From assembly GCA_004172935.1 (NCBI GenBank), contig SDZD01000018.1, forward strand, positions 37,516 to 101,515: 64,000 bases of DNA. The letters are read 5' to 3'. Shown here one piece after another: positions 1 to 9,183 of this stretch. The notes below the pieces were generated by a model. It was not told where the DNA came from, made no database searches, and was given only the letters and a program-made list of their open reading frames with translations. Made by a program: the position numbers and the translations under genes. How positions within the stretch are numbered: the stretch's first letter is position 1; every line of letters begins with the position of its first letter. The stretch is from a bacterium. Lineage in GTDB: Bacteria > Armatimonadota > Abditibacteriia > Abditibacteriales > Abditibacteriaceae.

Positions 1-38
1 GCAGAGCATCATGTGACTCAGAAAGTGGGGGCTGACAC

Positions 39-698
39 TCAGGGCAACGTAACATTTATTGCCTGCCACAGAACAATGGGGCCAACTAGCCCAGCTTCCA
101 GCAGAGCTTCATCTGGGCCGTACTGCGGCATATGGCTTGTCCACACTTGTTCCACTCCCGCCCCCTCTGGAATGCCTATGGCTTCAATGCCTCCCCCACC
201 AAACGATTATGCCATGCATTGGTAACACGTACCTTGAGTTCGTTGTTTTCGGCACGAACCACTTTAGTGATGTCGATAACGAAGGGAGCCGACCAGAGCT
301 TGCCTAAATCGTGGCCGTTTAATGTGACTTGCGCCAGCTCCCTCAGGAAAAGGTGCTTACCAATCCCTAAGGCGTTTGCAGGGATAGCGAGGGTGTTGTT
401 GTACATTGCAGTACCAGAGAAGTATTTGATGGTCGGATTGGCCTGCTCAGTTAGCGAACCCAGTTTCTCCAATGGCAACGCATTGAGAGCACCGCTTTCG
501 CGTGGAAAAAAGACAATCCAAGCGTCACTAATATCTATTGGTTTGTGGTGCTCAACGAGCGCATCGACATCTTTCACCCACGAAAGCGGTGGGGAAATTA
601 CTCTCCCCGTGATGGGAACGCTCACCATTGAGAATGGTGTCATCACCATTTAGCACGACTACTTCGATGGCGCGGATTTCGATAGGCAACTGGAGCAG
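39..698 (-). pseudogene. Broken C-terminal part of a GH106-like (alpha-L-rhamnosidase-type) protein
   Basis: Three short minus-strand frames join into one protein tail. The middle piece (roughly 200-600) reads IKYFSGTAMYNN, VTLNGHDLGKLWSAPF and VRVTNAWHNRLVGE, the jelly-roll end of GH106-type glycosidases. After WHNRLVGE the frame closes at 176, but another frame continues with EAIGIPEGAGVEQVWTSH and ends EALLEAGLVGPIVL...VTLP with a stop at 39. Upstream, a third frame reads LPIEIRAIEVVVLNGDD (about 625-698). At least two frameshifts are therefore needed, and the catalytic part is absent. It is a decayed remnant, consistent with loss of a rhamnoside-degrading enzyme. The family call rests on motif memory, and a related GH2-like jelly roll is possible. 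Confidence 0.7.
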
Positions 699-712
699 AT
701 AAAATGGTAACC

Positions 713-1063
713 CTAGGCCAACTTGTTAGGATTAAGAAGAGGGAGGTTGGGCATCAAAAGCTTGGCTGGCAATGTGATGTTCAACTGTATTCGAGATATG
801 CTCAGCTCTGGCTTCTCTTCGCTCACATAAAAGGGAATCCAACGCTTCCCTCAACATTTTATAAAGGTGGCGAATTGCGACAGCGACACTCGCTTTATTC
901 TATTCGAGGGAAGACGGCTGTTGGTAGAGGGATTGAGCATGGCTTGCACACGAAGGCTTTTGTCTGTCTTCAGAACAAGGGGTCCCCAATAGTATTGGTG
1001 CCTTTTGGGAGTCATATAATTCGAGTTATATTGCTCAACCGCCTGCAAAAAGTTGTTCGTCAT
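713..1063 (-). pseudogene. Unidentified minus-strand reading frame interrupted by one in-frame TGA
   Basis: A minus-strand frame starts MTNNFLQAVEQYNSNYM, runs through HQYYWGPLVLKTDKSLRVQ and LPSNRIKRVSLSQFATFIKC, stops at a TGA (851-853), and continues in the same frame as GKRWIPFYVSEEKPELSIS and NITLPAKLLMPNLPLL to a TAG at 713. The readthrough and the ordinary amino-acid composition suggest a gene tail with a nonsense mutation. I do not recognise the family. It sits directly upstream of the broken GH106-like tail and shares its orientation, so both may belong to one decayed sugar locus. Bases 1064-1230 show nothing else I can support. Confidence 0.35.
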
Positions 1064-1230
1064 GCAGCGTAATACGATAAATTCCTGTGGCAGAAAGCTT
1101 TCTTCTGTTTGACCTTTTGTTCCTCATTCGTGGACAAGGGTTGTGGCACATGCTCGCAAAACTATTATAATTTTGTCTATAAATTACGTTTGCATCTTGA
1201 GTTGTCCGCGCTATCGACAAGAGTAAAACA

Positions 1231-2706
1231 ATGGATCAAAATACTCACTCCTGCAATTTTTCGCAAAAAGCGAAGAGTGGTTGCAGACGGTCCCTGGCAG
1301 CAATATCTGCCCTTTGTCTCGTCTTTTTCGCGAGGACGCCTTTAAGCTACGCAGATCCCAGCCCTAACCTCCCAGCGCAACAGCCAAAAACCGATTACAG
1401 GTCCATAAAATTGGATAATTTTCCCAGAGATGCAAACGGTTATTTGAAAGTCGAGGTTTGGAAACTCATTGAGGAATACGCGAAAACCAATCCCAATACC
1501 AACGAGGCGCGCAGTGTGACCAGACGAGCCGAAGGCATTCAATACCTAGCGAAATATGCGGGCTGGGTCGCCCCCCAACCGCCCGCCCCTCCCTCTGGCA
1601 AACTGCGAAACCTGGCAGAGAAGCCCGTCAAACCCAGATTTCTATTGACGGGAAAGAGCTGGCCACGGCAGGGGGGAGAGGCTTCCGTTTGCCTGTGGGA
1701 GGACGACAAATTGGCGGCGATGAGCCTTGGTATCGACGATAACTGCAGCGGCGACGTTGAATTTTGGAAGGGACTTTCCAAGAAATACGGCCAACTTAAC
1801 ATCACTTGGAACTTGGTCGTCAAAGGCATTGACACCGGCAAAGAAGCTAATGCTGGCACATGGAATTTCTGGCGGGCCTTGACCAAAGAGGGCTATCATG
1901 TCGCATCGCACAGCGTGACGCATTGCAGTGATCCGGTGCCTGCGGATGGTTGGCTGGGGTACGACTGGGAAGCCAGTGAATCTAAACGCCTGATGGATGC
2001 AAACCTCGATGGCTTCGTCACAAAAGTCTTCGTTTATCCCGGAGCGGGTGTTGGGGCCTTCGCCACACCCAGAAAGCACGTGGAGATTTATCGTCAGGCC
2101 GCTGGTAAATATTATGCGGCAGCGCGAGGAGGAGGCGCATTTGGCATCAATCAGGCCAATATGATCGATTACTTGGATATTCACTCCACCACAGGCGGCG
2201 TGGAATCCCTGCTCAGCGATACGCCAAACCCGGCATGGATGGCCGACCAGAAAATCAAAAACCTTTTTGATCCCAACAACAAATGTTATCGCGGCTGGGC
2301 AAACATATTCATTCACTTCATCAACCAAGGGAAGGATTTCGATACCAACCCGTATGATATTGCCTACGGCAAGCTATTGGCGTTCTACAATGACCACCGG
2401 GAAGACCTGTGGACCGGATTTTTCGATGACGTCGCTCTCTACGGACAAGAACGCGATACCGCCACGCTGGTAACCGATGAAGCCAGTAGCCGAAAAATTG
2501 CGTTGACCCTGACGAGTCGCATGGACCCTTCGGTTTTCAACTATCCATTGACAGTTAAAGTGCGTTTATACGACACATGGAGGAGCATAACGGCAACGCA
2601 AGATGGCAATGTCCTCCCGGTCCAGATGATTGAATACGAGGACCATGCCTATGCCCTCGTTAAGGCTGCCCCGGATCGAGGTCAGGTGATTTTGATGCCG
2701 AAATAA
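1231..2706 (+). CDS. Secreted polysaccharide deacetylase (NodB-like) family protein
   Basis: 491 residues. The N-terminus is basic, then hydrophobic (SLAAISALCLVFF), and ends in SYA-DP, a signal peptide cleaved near residue 43. The body carries a NodB-type fold: motif 1 SLGIDDN with the paired aspartates, motif 2 ASHSVTH with the metal-binding histidines, and a motif-3-like VYPGAG. Such enzymes remove N- or O-acetyl groups from chitin, peptidoglycan or other polysaccharides using a divalent metal. The C-terminal ~100 residues (after WTGFFDDVALY) look like a beta-rich extension. The gene stands alone between decayed glycosidase genes, with a secreted protein gene 54 bases downstream, so action on extracellular polysaccharide is likely. 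The true substrate cannot be told. Confidence 0.8.
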   Translation: MDQNTHSCNFSQKAKSGCRRSLAAISALCLVFFARTPLSYADPSPNLPAQQPKTDYRSIKLDNFPRDANGYLKVEVWKLIEEYAKTNPNTNEARSVTRRAEGIQYLAKYAGWVAPQPPAPPSGKLRNLAEKPVKPRFLLTGKSWPRQGGEASVCLWEDDKLAAMSLGIDDNCSGDVEFWKGLSKKYGQLNITWNLVVKGIDTGKEANAGTWNFWRALTKEGYHVASHSVTHCSDPVPADGWLGYDWEASESKRLMDANLDGFVTKVFVYPGAGVGAFATPRKHVEIYRQAAGKYYAAARGGGAFGINQANMIDYLDIHSTTGGVESLLSDTPNPAWMADQKIKNLFDPNNKCYRGWANIFIHFINQGKDFDTNPYDIAYGKLLAFYNDHREDLWTGFFDDVALYGQERDTATLVTDEASSRKIALTLTSRMDPSVFNYPLTVKVRLYDTWRSITATQDGNVLPVQMIEYEDHAYALVKAAPDRGQVILMPK

Positions 2707-2760
2707 GCACTTTCCTCTGGTGGCCAAGCCGAATTGGTGTCTAGACCAAAATTCCAACAA

Positions 2761-4149
2761 ATGAAACTCCTTTTTCCTATCGTGGTGGTGACGGTACTCG
2801 CTCTGCCGACGATTGTTTGTGCAGACACAACGATCACCTCAAACGGGATCACGTGGAAATTTGTCGCCGATTACCAAGCGGGGAGATTCGTCAATGGCGA
2901 TCCATGGGTGATCGGACCTGTCACAATAACTTCGATTACCAACACTCTCAACGATCCCGCGTTTACTCCCAGGCGTGGTCAAAACGGCTCCATGCTCAAT
3001 CCTGGAATCACAATCAAACAGGGATATGAGAGCGCGATCACGAGGAACTACGACGAATCTATGAACGCCTCTCTCCCCAATGGTCAACCAGTTTCGGACA
3101 AAAACCCACTCATCCTTCCCCCGAATTCGACCCTAGTTTCAACAGTGAGTTGGCTTTTCAACTCTCCCACTGAACTTGAACCCACCGCACCTCGATTCGA
3201 TTCGATTACTGGGGTTCCCCGTTCGGCAACCCGCTCGGCTGGCATTCTCACTGTGCTTTCCCAAGCTCCCTCCGCCGACGCGTTCCGTCCTCCTTATGTC
3301 GGGACCGATAAAACGATCAATTTTCGCACTTCGAAACTCGATTACAGCAAACTGCCCGCTCTTTCCCTTCCTCCCAATGCTTCAGCCCCCGACATGAAGT
3401 CAATGGCCGACTCCTTCTCCAGAACCTGGCTCGACCATGGAAACACCTGGATTGGCGCTGCCAATCATCCGACTCTCCACATGCCCAACTACGGACGCGA
3501 TATGGCAAAGCTCGTTGTGGACGCGACTCTGCTCCTCTTCACCGATCCCTCGCCTGTAGGAAAAAATCCCGATAAAGATCGCCTTATCATTGGACTCGTC
3601 CAATTTGGCATTGACTCCGCGGGGATTGCGGACAACGGCGGTGGATGGCCCGCTGATGGGGGGCACGGTCTGGGACGCAAGTGGCCGATCCTCTTCGCCG
3701 GTGCGCTCCTGAGCGACGCCCACCTGCTGGGTGTCGGGCAATGGGAAACCCGTTTTCAGGAAAACGAACAAACCTTCTACGTTTCCCAGACCGAGGTCGA
3801 TCTCTCCAACAGTGCCACATGGTCTCCCGACAGGCGCGCCCCGGTCCAACCCTATACTGCCACCGACATTGGAAAACCCGAGTGGGGCATCGCTCACGCG
3901 AAAAATCCAAAGGTAGACAACGCCCATTGGAGTGCAACCTACCGCGAAGTCAACGGCGCCGCCATACCGGGCTTTGCTCTCGCCGCCCGCCTCATGAACC
4001 TCAAGAAAGCTTGGAATCACGACGCCTTCTTCGACTACTGCGACCGCTACATGGCCTGGCGTATCGACATGCCCCCCGTCGCGAACCAGCCGAGCAAGTT
4101 CCTCGTCGCGATGTGGAATGCTTACCGCCCCACGGCGCCCAAGGAATAA
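2761..4149 (+). CDS. Secreted protein of unknown function
   Basis: 462 residues from the ATG at 2761, chosen because it opens a clean signal peptide (MKLLFPIVVVTVLALPTIVCA-D). A TTG nine codons upstream is less likely. The mature part begins with TITSNGITWKF and GDPWVIGPVTIT, a beta-rich opening I associate with hypothetical secreted proteins of environmental bacteria. The C-terminal half (GHGLGRKWPILFAGALL, NGAAIPGFALAARLMNLKKAWNH, FFDYCDRYMAWR) is helical and resembles the toroid folds of polysaccharide lyases and unsaturated glucuronyl hydrolases, but no catalytic motif is certain. It follows the deacetylase gene in the same direction, so co-expression is plausible. No enzyme function is assigned. 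Confidence 0.75.
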   Translation: MKLLFPIVVVTVLALPTIVCADTTITSNGITWKFVADYQAGRFVNGDPWVIGPVTITSITNTLNDPAFTPRRGQNGSMLNPGITIKQGYESAITRNYDESMNASLPNGQPVSDKNPLILPPNSTLVSTVSWLFNSPTELEPTAPRFDSITGVPRSATRSAGILTVLSQAPSADAFRPPYVGTDKTINFRTSKLDYSKLPALSLPPNASAPDMKSMADSFSRTWLDHGNTWIGAANHPTLHMPNYGRDMAKLVVDATLLLFTDPSPVGKNPDKDRLIIGLVQFGIDSAGIADNGGGWPADGGHGLGRKWPILFAGALLSDAHLLGVGQWETRFQENEQTFYVSQTEVDLSNSATWSPDRRAPVQPYTATDIGKPEWGIAHAKNPKVDNAHWSATYREVNGAAIPGFALAARLMNLKKAWNHDAFFDYCDRYMAWRIDMPPVANQPSKFLVAMWNAYRPTAPKE

Positions 4150-4581
4150 GCGCATTTTCACGGAGGCTCGATCACCACTTTGATGGGTTATATCAACTCA
4201 AAGCGATTTCAAACCAAGCCTACAATTCTAAATTCGTGAATAAGGCTCTAGCGGCGACGCAGGTTGTAAATGAGAACGAGGTGATCTTTCACCAAACGTG
4301 CGCCAGAACCTTGACGTGCATTCTTGTGGGCTATGTGACGTGTGGTGTCGCTTACTTTTTGTGAGTCGCAATTCAGCGATAGAATGTGGGAACCGAGATG
4401 CCTATTGGGGGATAGCTCTTTCATTGAGTAAGTTCCGGGCAACGTTCACTTTCAATTTTCTGCCCCCGCCGCGCCCCTATGCCTTAACACTCTCCATTCC
4501 AGCTTGCGAGTGCAAGGTGGCCACGCTTGGATTGGAATTCTCATAAACATCTCTCAAAACCGTTTTCTCACATAGAAGCGT

Positions 4582-4812
4582 ATGCCAGATACACAGATCC
4601 CGGTGCAGTTTTATGTCAGCGGTGCGGGAGAACTAGCCGCGCAGGTCAGTGGCACTCCGAATGAACCCGCCAGTTTTCGGGCGTCGCTGCGCAAAACTTT
4701 CCAAGGCCGCTGTCTGGCTATCCTGCGCCCAAAGGGAAGCGCTGGTACGATCACTTTGCGAGCCGAAGCACCAGGACTACAACCCGCACAGACAACGATT
4801 CAAGCACGGTAG
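4582..4812 (+). pseudogene. Remnant of the C-terminal domain of a GH2 beta-galactosidase-type enzyme
   Basis: 76 codons read PVQFYVSGAGELAAQVSG, RKTFQGRCLAILRPKG, TITLRAEAPGLQPAQTTI and then stop. This is the Ig-like domain that ends many GH2 glycosidases (typical pattern: G.G.L...GNG....E.F....R..F.G..L...R..G..G.I.L.A...GL..A...I). There is no catalytic domain upstream, and a TAG lies three codons before the ATG, so only the last domain survives. It is the second degraded glycosidase tail in the first 5 kb. A free-standing small domain protein is possible, but there is no signal peptide or ribosome site to support it. Confidence 0.65.
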
Positions 4813-5013
4813 TAGTAACTCCTGTTCCGCAAATTCACAACCCTGTATCATCCACCAATACAACGTTGTGAACTTGCGGATTGATTGCTGGAAATATCTC
4901 TTATATGCCCACTGAGTTGCTCTTCGGCCATTATTTTACGGCTGACATACCTTGGTATCTTTTCCGAGCGGGTGTTAACTCCATTTGACGGCCTGTCTTT
5001 GATTCCATCGATA

Positions 5014-5049
5014 GAGGAACCAGTGCAAACTCGTTTGCACTGGTTCCTC
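5014..5049. repeat. 17-bp perfect inverted repeat (hairpin)
   Basis: The arms GAGGAACCAGTGCAAAC and GTTTGCACTGGTTCCTC are exact complements separated by only TC. No T tract follows, so it is not a textbook intrinsic terminator. It lies about 240 bases before the next gene start. Confidence 0.85.
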
Positions 5050-5287
5050 AGTTGGGTATTGGCGTACGCAAGATTTTGCCCGCTCATAGGTAGTCCATAA
5101 GCGAGAGATATTGAGAGGACGGAATGTTTGATCTCGATACTTCTGAGGACATGGATAGGCTCGCAGACAAGCTTTAGAACGCCATGTAAGAATTCGATTT
5201 CGGCTGTCAGAATTCCGTCAGAGCCACGCATTAATCTCTGGCCATCCCAGGCGAACAATTATTGTTTCGCTCGTTGGTGATGGCACC

Positions 5288-8200
5288 ATGAACATATCAA
5301 GCCGATTCTCAACCTACCGTCATCCTGTTGCGCCGACTCGCCGCAAATCCTCGTTGAAGTGGGTGCTGCCCGCTCTCACTTTGGCGGTTCCTCTGTTAAT
5401 TCAATCCTCTGCGCACGCTTTTGCCGGTGAAGACCCGTTACTGGGAAAACCGTGGCATCACGAAGAACGCACCGAATTGGCTGCTGTGGACGCCGGGTTC
5501 GATCACCTGCCCAGTAGCGAAAAGCCTTACAGCGAGAAAACTGAGGCCGAGCGCCAAGACAAACCGAAGCCCGAATCCTTCGATGCAGCCGAAATTTTGG
5601 GCTGGAATGCCGATTATGTGGACTCTTACCTGTACAGCCCGATCTGGTGGGTACAGGGAGGTTTCGACCGTTTCAAAATCTCGCTCGCGACTGCGCCCGA
5701 TTTGGAACGTGTCCACTTTGACGACCTCTTCGATGGTGACAAAGTTCGACACACATGGCGGCGCTACACAACTGGCACCGTGGCTGGTTTGCTGTGGGCC
5801 AAAGACCAGACTGGCGCCGATGGCAAAAAGGGCGACGTGGCGGCGGCTCAGAACATCCTGGGCATCTCGCTGCACGCGATGCAGGATTTCTACTCGCATT
5901 CGTCGTGGATTAACGACCCAACGCGGCGCGACAAAACCTTTTTCGAGATTCCTGTCGAAAATCGGCCCAGCCTATCCATCTTCACTGGAGCGTATGAGCA
6001 TGACGAGAACATGGGTGTCAAGCACCACGGCAAGTTTTTGTACGCGGCTGCGGTGTGGAATCAGCCCGGCGTAAAGCAATTCATGAGCGTGGCCTGTGGC
6101 CCCGGTTCGCCGATTGGCAACGACCAGATTTGCCGTGATTTTCACGACAGCCAGAACGGTGTGCCCGTGCAGCCCAATGTCGGTGGCGTGAAGTTGCCGA
6201 ACAATGTGTTGTTCGTACATCCGGGCATCAACATCGATAACTCGTGGTCAGCGGAAATTGGCGTCAAAGAGCGCGGTTTGACTGACATAACTGGCGCCGA
6301 GGCTCTGAATACAGGACTAACGCTCGCTCGCCGCCAATCGTATCAATGGCTCAAGACGGTCGAAAAGGCCATGACTGAAGCTGGCCCCGAAGCGGAGGCC
6401 TTCTGGCAGCGTATTAAAACAGAGGCACCTAGTGAAACCGAGCGCCACGCTCAGTTCGAGAACTACGCCAAGTTCCCTTACCAGTTCATCTCTGCTGGAG
6501 CTTATCCTCCTGAAGCCGGAACTGCTGACGAGTATTTTCTGCGCCTTAAAGTCAAAACCGGCGATAGCGGCAATGCGGGCACCGACGCCGATATTCGTCT
6601 CAAGGTGGAAGATGTCGATGGCCCGCCCATTCTGCTCGATTACTCGCCCAAGCAGAACTTCTTGCTCACCCACAACGACTTCGAGAAAGGCTCGGAAGCG
6701 GTTTACAGCGTTGGCCCATTCAAAACCTTGCCCAAAAGCGTGACCTTCGTCAACGATTCGGCGACCACGGGCGACCTACTCAAAGCGGCGGGCAAAAAAT
6801 TAATTCAGTCCATCACTGCTCCCATAAAAACCGTCGGTAGCATTCTCTCGACGATTTCTGGCAAAGAGGCCGACTGGGTGGCGACCGACCATAAGGTGTG
6901 GATGCCCGAAGATTTGGCAGCGATGGGCAATGAAACCAAACCCTTCGAGATTCCGCTCAATGGCGATACGCGCGGCAACTACGTCGTGACGGGCAGCATC
7001 GTTAAAATCGGTGAGGGCGGCGAAGGTGTTGGGGCCTGGCATCGCTTCAAGTTGCACCTGAGCAAACTGCGCTGCATCAAAGAAAGCAAATGGGATCGCG
7101 GCTCTAACTCGGATGAACCATTCCTGTTGATGAACCCAATGGGATTGCCTGGTGGCGCGATGCCCTTCAAAACCGAACCCTACAGCGATGTGGATAGTGG
7201 TGAGTTGCGCGACATCAACACCGATTTCGAGATTAGCGTGCCCAAAGACTACGGCATGATCAACTTGCCGATCTCGCTCATGGAGCACGATGACGAGAGC
7301 AGCAAAAAGCGCCAAGAGCTCCTCGATTCGTTCGTGGGTAACATCAAAGCTGAAAACGAAGAGCGCAGCTTTTTGAACACTATCGGCGCTGCCATTGCCG
7401 AAGACTGGCAACTGGGTCACCTCGAAGTCACGGCGTGGACGCGCAACGGCAATGTACGCGTTGGCACCATCCATAACGCTGACATCAATAAATGGGTCAA
7501 GGGCAAGGACGAATACAAGGTCACTTTCAGCAATCCGGGCGGACTCAAGCCATACCCAATTACCGTTAATGACCTGATGCCGTATTACCCACCCGGTTCG
7601 ACCGAACCGCAACAACCCACCGAGCCGACTACTCCGACTGAACCCACGACTCCTGCTGACCCGACAACTCCGTCCGCTCCTTCAGCGGCACAACTGGCGC
7701 TGCTCAACAAATTCGCGGGCAAGTGGCGCACACCATGGGGTGTGCTGACCCTGGTGCGCGACGGCTACACACTGCGTGGTGTCTATCGCCGCCAAGACCC
7801 GATGTCACACATTGAGGGTAATGCGGAAACGGTGGAACTGAGTGCGACTCCCGATGCGACGAAGGTAGAAGGGCAGATCATTTTTGGTCAGGTGCCAATG
7901 GGACCGCTGCGCCTGACGATGGCTGCTGACGGCGACAACTTCAAAGGCATTTTCGAACGAGGCGGCAACAATGACCATCCCGGCGAGCGCATCAAAGACG
8001 GGACAACCACGCCGACAACACCAACCATTCCGACTGTGCCCACAGTCCCAACAACTCCGACTGGCCCCACCATTCCCACGGTGCCCACAGTCCCAACAAC
8101 TCCGACTAACCCACTTCCTGGAGTGCCGACTGGCCCCATCACCCCGACGACTCCCACCGTTCCTAATTTGCCTACAACTCCCACGACAGGTGGTACGTTC

Positions 8201-8998
8201 CGGCCCTTGGGCGACTGGGCGGTACAAATCGAGTCGGTTCGTGTGGCACGTAGCGAATACATCGAAGTTGTTGCTTCCTACAAGAACGTTTCGCAACGTC
8301 GTGCAGGGCTGGGGGCAAGTGATGTAGAAATGGTAATCACCGATGCCGATGGTGTTGGTATCGAAGAGATTGGCAACCTTTACAAAGCGGGCGGCGCCCC
8401 CGACATGGAGCCAGAAAAGATGAGCCGTAATCCCGAAGTGGAACCAGGCGGTGTCATTCGTCTCCTTGCTTTGTTCAATATCCCGCGTGGCGAAGTGCCT
8501 TTGAAGACGTTGACTGTCTTTGGATACCGTTGCAAACCAATCACCTTTGATGTTTCTGGTTTGACGCTCCCTGAACCTGCACCCGCGATACAGTTACCAA
8601 TTGCCGATGTAGTAGGAGGTAACAACAGCTTCTCGGACTTTGGCACATATGGCGTGCGCTTCGATGGTATCCGTAAAGGCCGTAATGATTTGCTCCAGGT
8701 GTTCCTTACCGTTAAAAATATGGGCAAGGAACGGCGCGAACATCACCCCAGCACTGACCTCGACGTCTTCATCGTCGATCAGGATGGTATTTCTATCGGT
8801 GACCAAGGAGGCATCTATCGTGCCTCAGGTGTAGACCTTGAACTCGAACCAATCACGCATCGCGTGACTATTGTTCCTAGTGGAACCACAACTATTTGCT
8901 ACCCTGTCAGTATCCCCAAAGGCTCGATTCCGAAGCAGTTGCTCGTCAAATACTACGGCGACAAAAAATTGCTCATCGACCTCCCAGCGATTCCATGA
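5288..8998 (+). CDS. Large secreted multidomain protein with a phospholipase C/HET-C-like domain, a PLAT-like domain and Pro/Thr linkers
   Basis: 1,236 residues. The signal peptide covers about residues 1-45 (WVLPALTLAVPLLIQSSAHA-F). Residues ~60-400 contain LGISLHAMQDFYSHSSWIN (near 194-212), the His/Asp-rich signature of zinc-dependent phospholipase C and HET-C-type proteins. Residues ~414-510 (EYFLRLKVKTGDSGNAGTDADI) look like a PLAT/LH2 lipid-binding sandwich. A Pro/Thr linker (~770-800) leads to a small beta-barrel-like domain beginning FAGKWRTPWGVLTL (~802-900). A second linker of PTIPTVPTVPTTPT repeats (~906-968) leads to two related Ig-like domains (~970-1090 and ~1112-1236). An exported enzyme acting at membranes or lipids is the best reading. 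Its stop codon lies inside a 33-bp palindrome. The gene downstream encodes similar C-terminal folds. Activity is inferred, not shown. Confidence 0.75.
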   Translation: MNISSRFSTYRHPVAPTRRKSSLKWVLPALTLAVPLLIQSSAHAFAGEDPLLGKPWHHEERTELAAVDAGFDHLPSSEKPYSEKTEAERQDKPKPESFDAAEILGWNADYVDSYLYSPIWWVQGGFDRFKISLATAPDLERVHFDDLFDGDKVRHTWRRYTTGTVAGLLWAKDQTGADGKKGDVAAAQNILGISLHAMQDFYSHSSWINDPTRRDKTFFEIPVENRPSLSIFTGAYEHDENMGVKHHGKFLYAAAVWNQPGVKQFMSVACGPGSPIGNDQICRDFHDSQNGVPVQPNVGGVKLPNNVLFVHPGINIDNSWSAEIGVKERGLTDITGAEALNTGLTLARRQSYQWLKTVEKAMTEAGPEAEAFWQRIKTEAPSETERHAQFENYAKFPYQFISAGAYPPEAGTADEYFLRLKVKTGDSGNAGTDADIRLKVEDVDGPPILLDYSPKQNFLLTHNDFEKGSEAVYSVGPFKTLPKSVTFVNDSATTGDLLKAAGKKLIQSITAPIKTVGSILSTISGKEADWVATDHKVWMPEDLAAMGNETKPFEIPLNGDTRGNYVVTGSIVKIGEGGEGVGAWHRFKLHLSKLRCIKESKWDRGSNSDEPFLLMNPMGLPGGAMPFKTEPYSDVDSGELRDINTDFEISVPKDYGMINLPISLMEHDDESSKKRQELLDSFVGNIKAENEERSFLNTIGAAIAEDWQLGHLEVTAWTRNGNVRVGTIHNADINKWVKGKDEYKVTFSNPGGLKPYPITVNDLMPYYPPGSTEPQQPTEPTTPTEPTTPADPTTPSAPSAAQLALLNKFAGKWRTPWGVLTLVRDGYTLRGVYRRQDPMSHIEGNAETVELSATPDATKVEGQIIFGQVPMGPLRLTMAADGDNFKGIFERGGNNDHPGERIKDGTTTPTTPTIPTVPTVPTTPTGPTIPTVPTVPTTPTNPLPGVPTGPITPTTPTVPNLPTTPTTGGTFRPLGDWAVQIESVRVARSEYIEVVASYKNVSQRRAGLGASDVEMVITDADGVGIEEIGNLYKAGGAPDMEPEKMSRNPEVEPGGVIRLLALFNIPRGEVPLKTLTVFGYRCKPITFDVSGLTLPEPAPAIQLPIADVVGGNNSFSDFGTYGVRFDGIRKGRNDLLQVFLTVKNMGKERREHHPSTDLDVFIVDQDGISIGDQGGIYRASGVDLELEPITHRVTIVPSGTTTICYPVSIPKGSIPKQLLVKYYGDKKLLIDLPAIP

Positions 8999-9062
8999 GC
9001 ATTTAACACAACAAAGGCGCCCTTCTCATTGAGAAGGGCGCCTTTGTTGTGTTAAATGCTCA
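8996..9062. terminator. Perfect 33-bp palindrome overlapping the stop codon
   Basis: Arms 8996-9028 and 9030-9062 are exact complements around a single T, starting with the gene's own TGA. The GC-rich core (AAGGCGCCCTTCTC) is followed by T-rich sequence, so an intrinsic terminator acting on both strands is likely. The arms are far longer than terminators need. Confidence 0.8.
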
Positions 9063-9183
9063 ATTCCTACGAATCCCCCATTTTTCAGAGTTATGGCAGT
9101 ACTGTCAGAGTTTGTTCAGGGGCTGGCTTTAATCTGTGTCTCGTAATCGCCTCAAGAGAGGCATTTTGATAAAGAAGCACGTC

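Larger units (their letters stand above)
4150..5287. other. 1.1-kb non-coding/decayed region
   Basis: No intact gene is visible between the secreted-protein gene and the large phospholipase-like gene. It contains a GH2 C-terminal remnant (4582-4812) and a 17-bp perfect hairpin (5014-5049). A 136-codon minus-strand frame (4848-5258) overlaps the hairpin and has no recognisable motif, so I do not call it. Bases 4160-4580 show nothing. Confidence 0.5.

Noticed and set aside
3400..4161. 253-codon minus-strand open frame
   Set aside because: Opposite to the secreted protein gene with signal peptide; composition is typical of an antisense frame.
6800..7615. 271-codon minus-strand open frame
   Set aside because: Lies opposite the 1,236-residue secreted protein, whose frame is continuous and recognisable.
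8005..8190. Tandem short repeats considered as a CRISPR array
   Set aside because: They are in frame and encode a Pro/Thr linker, with no constant repeat/spacer spacing.
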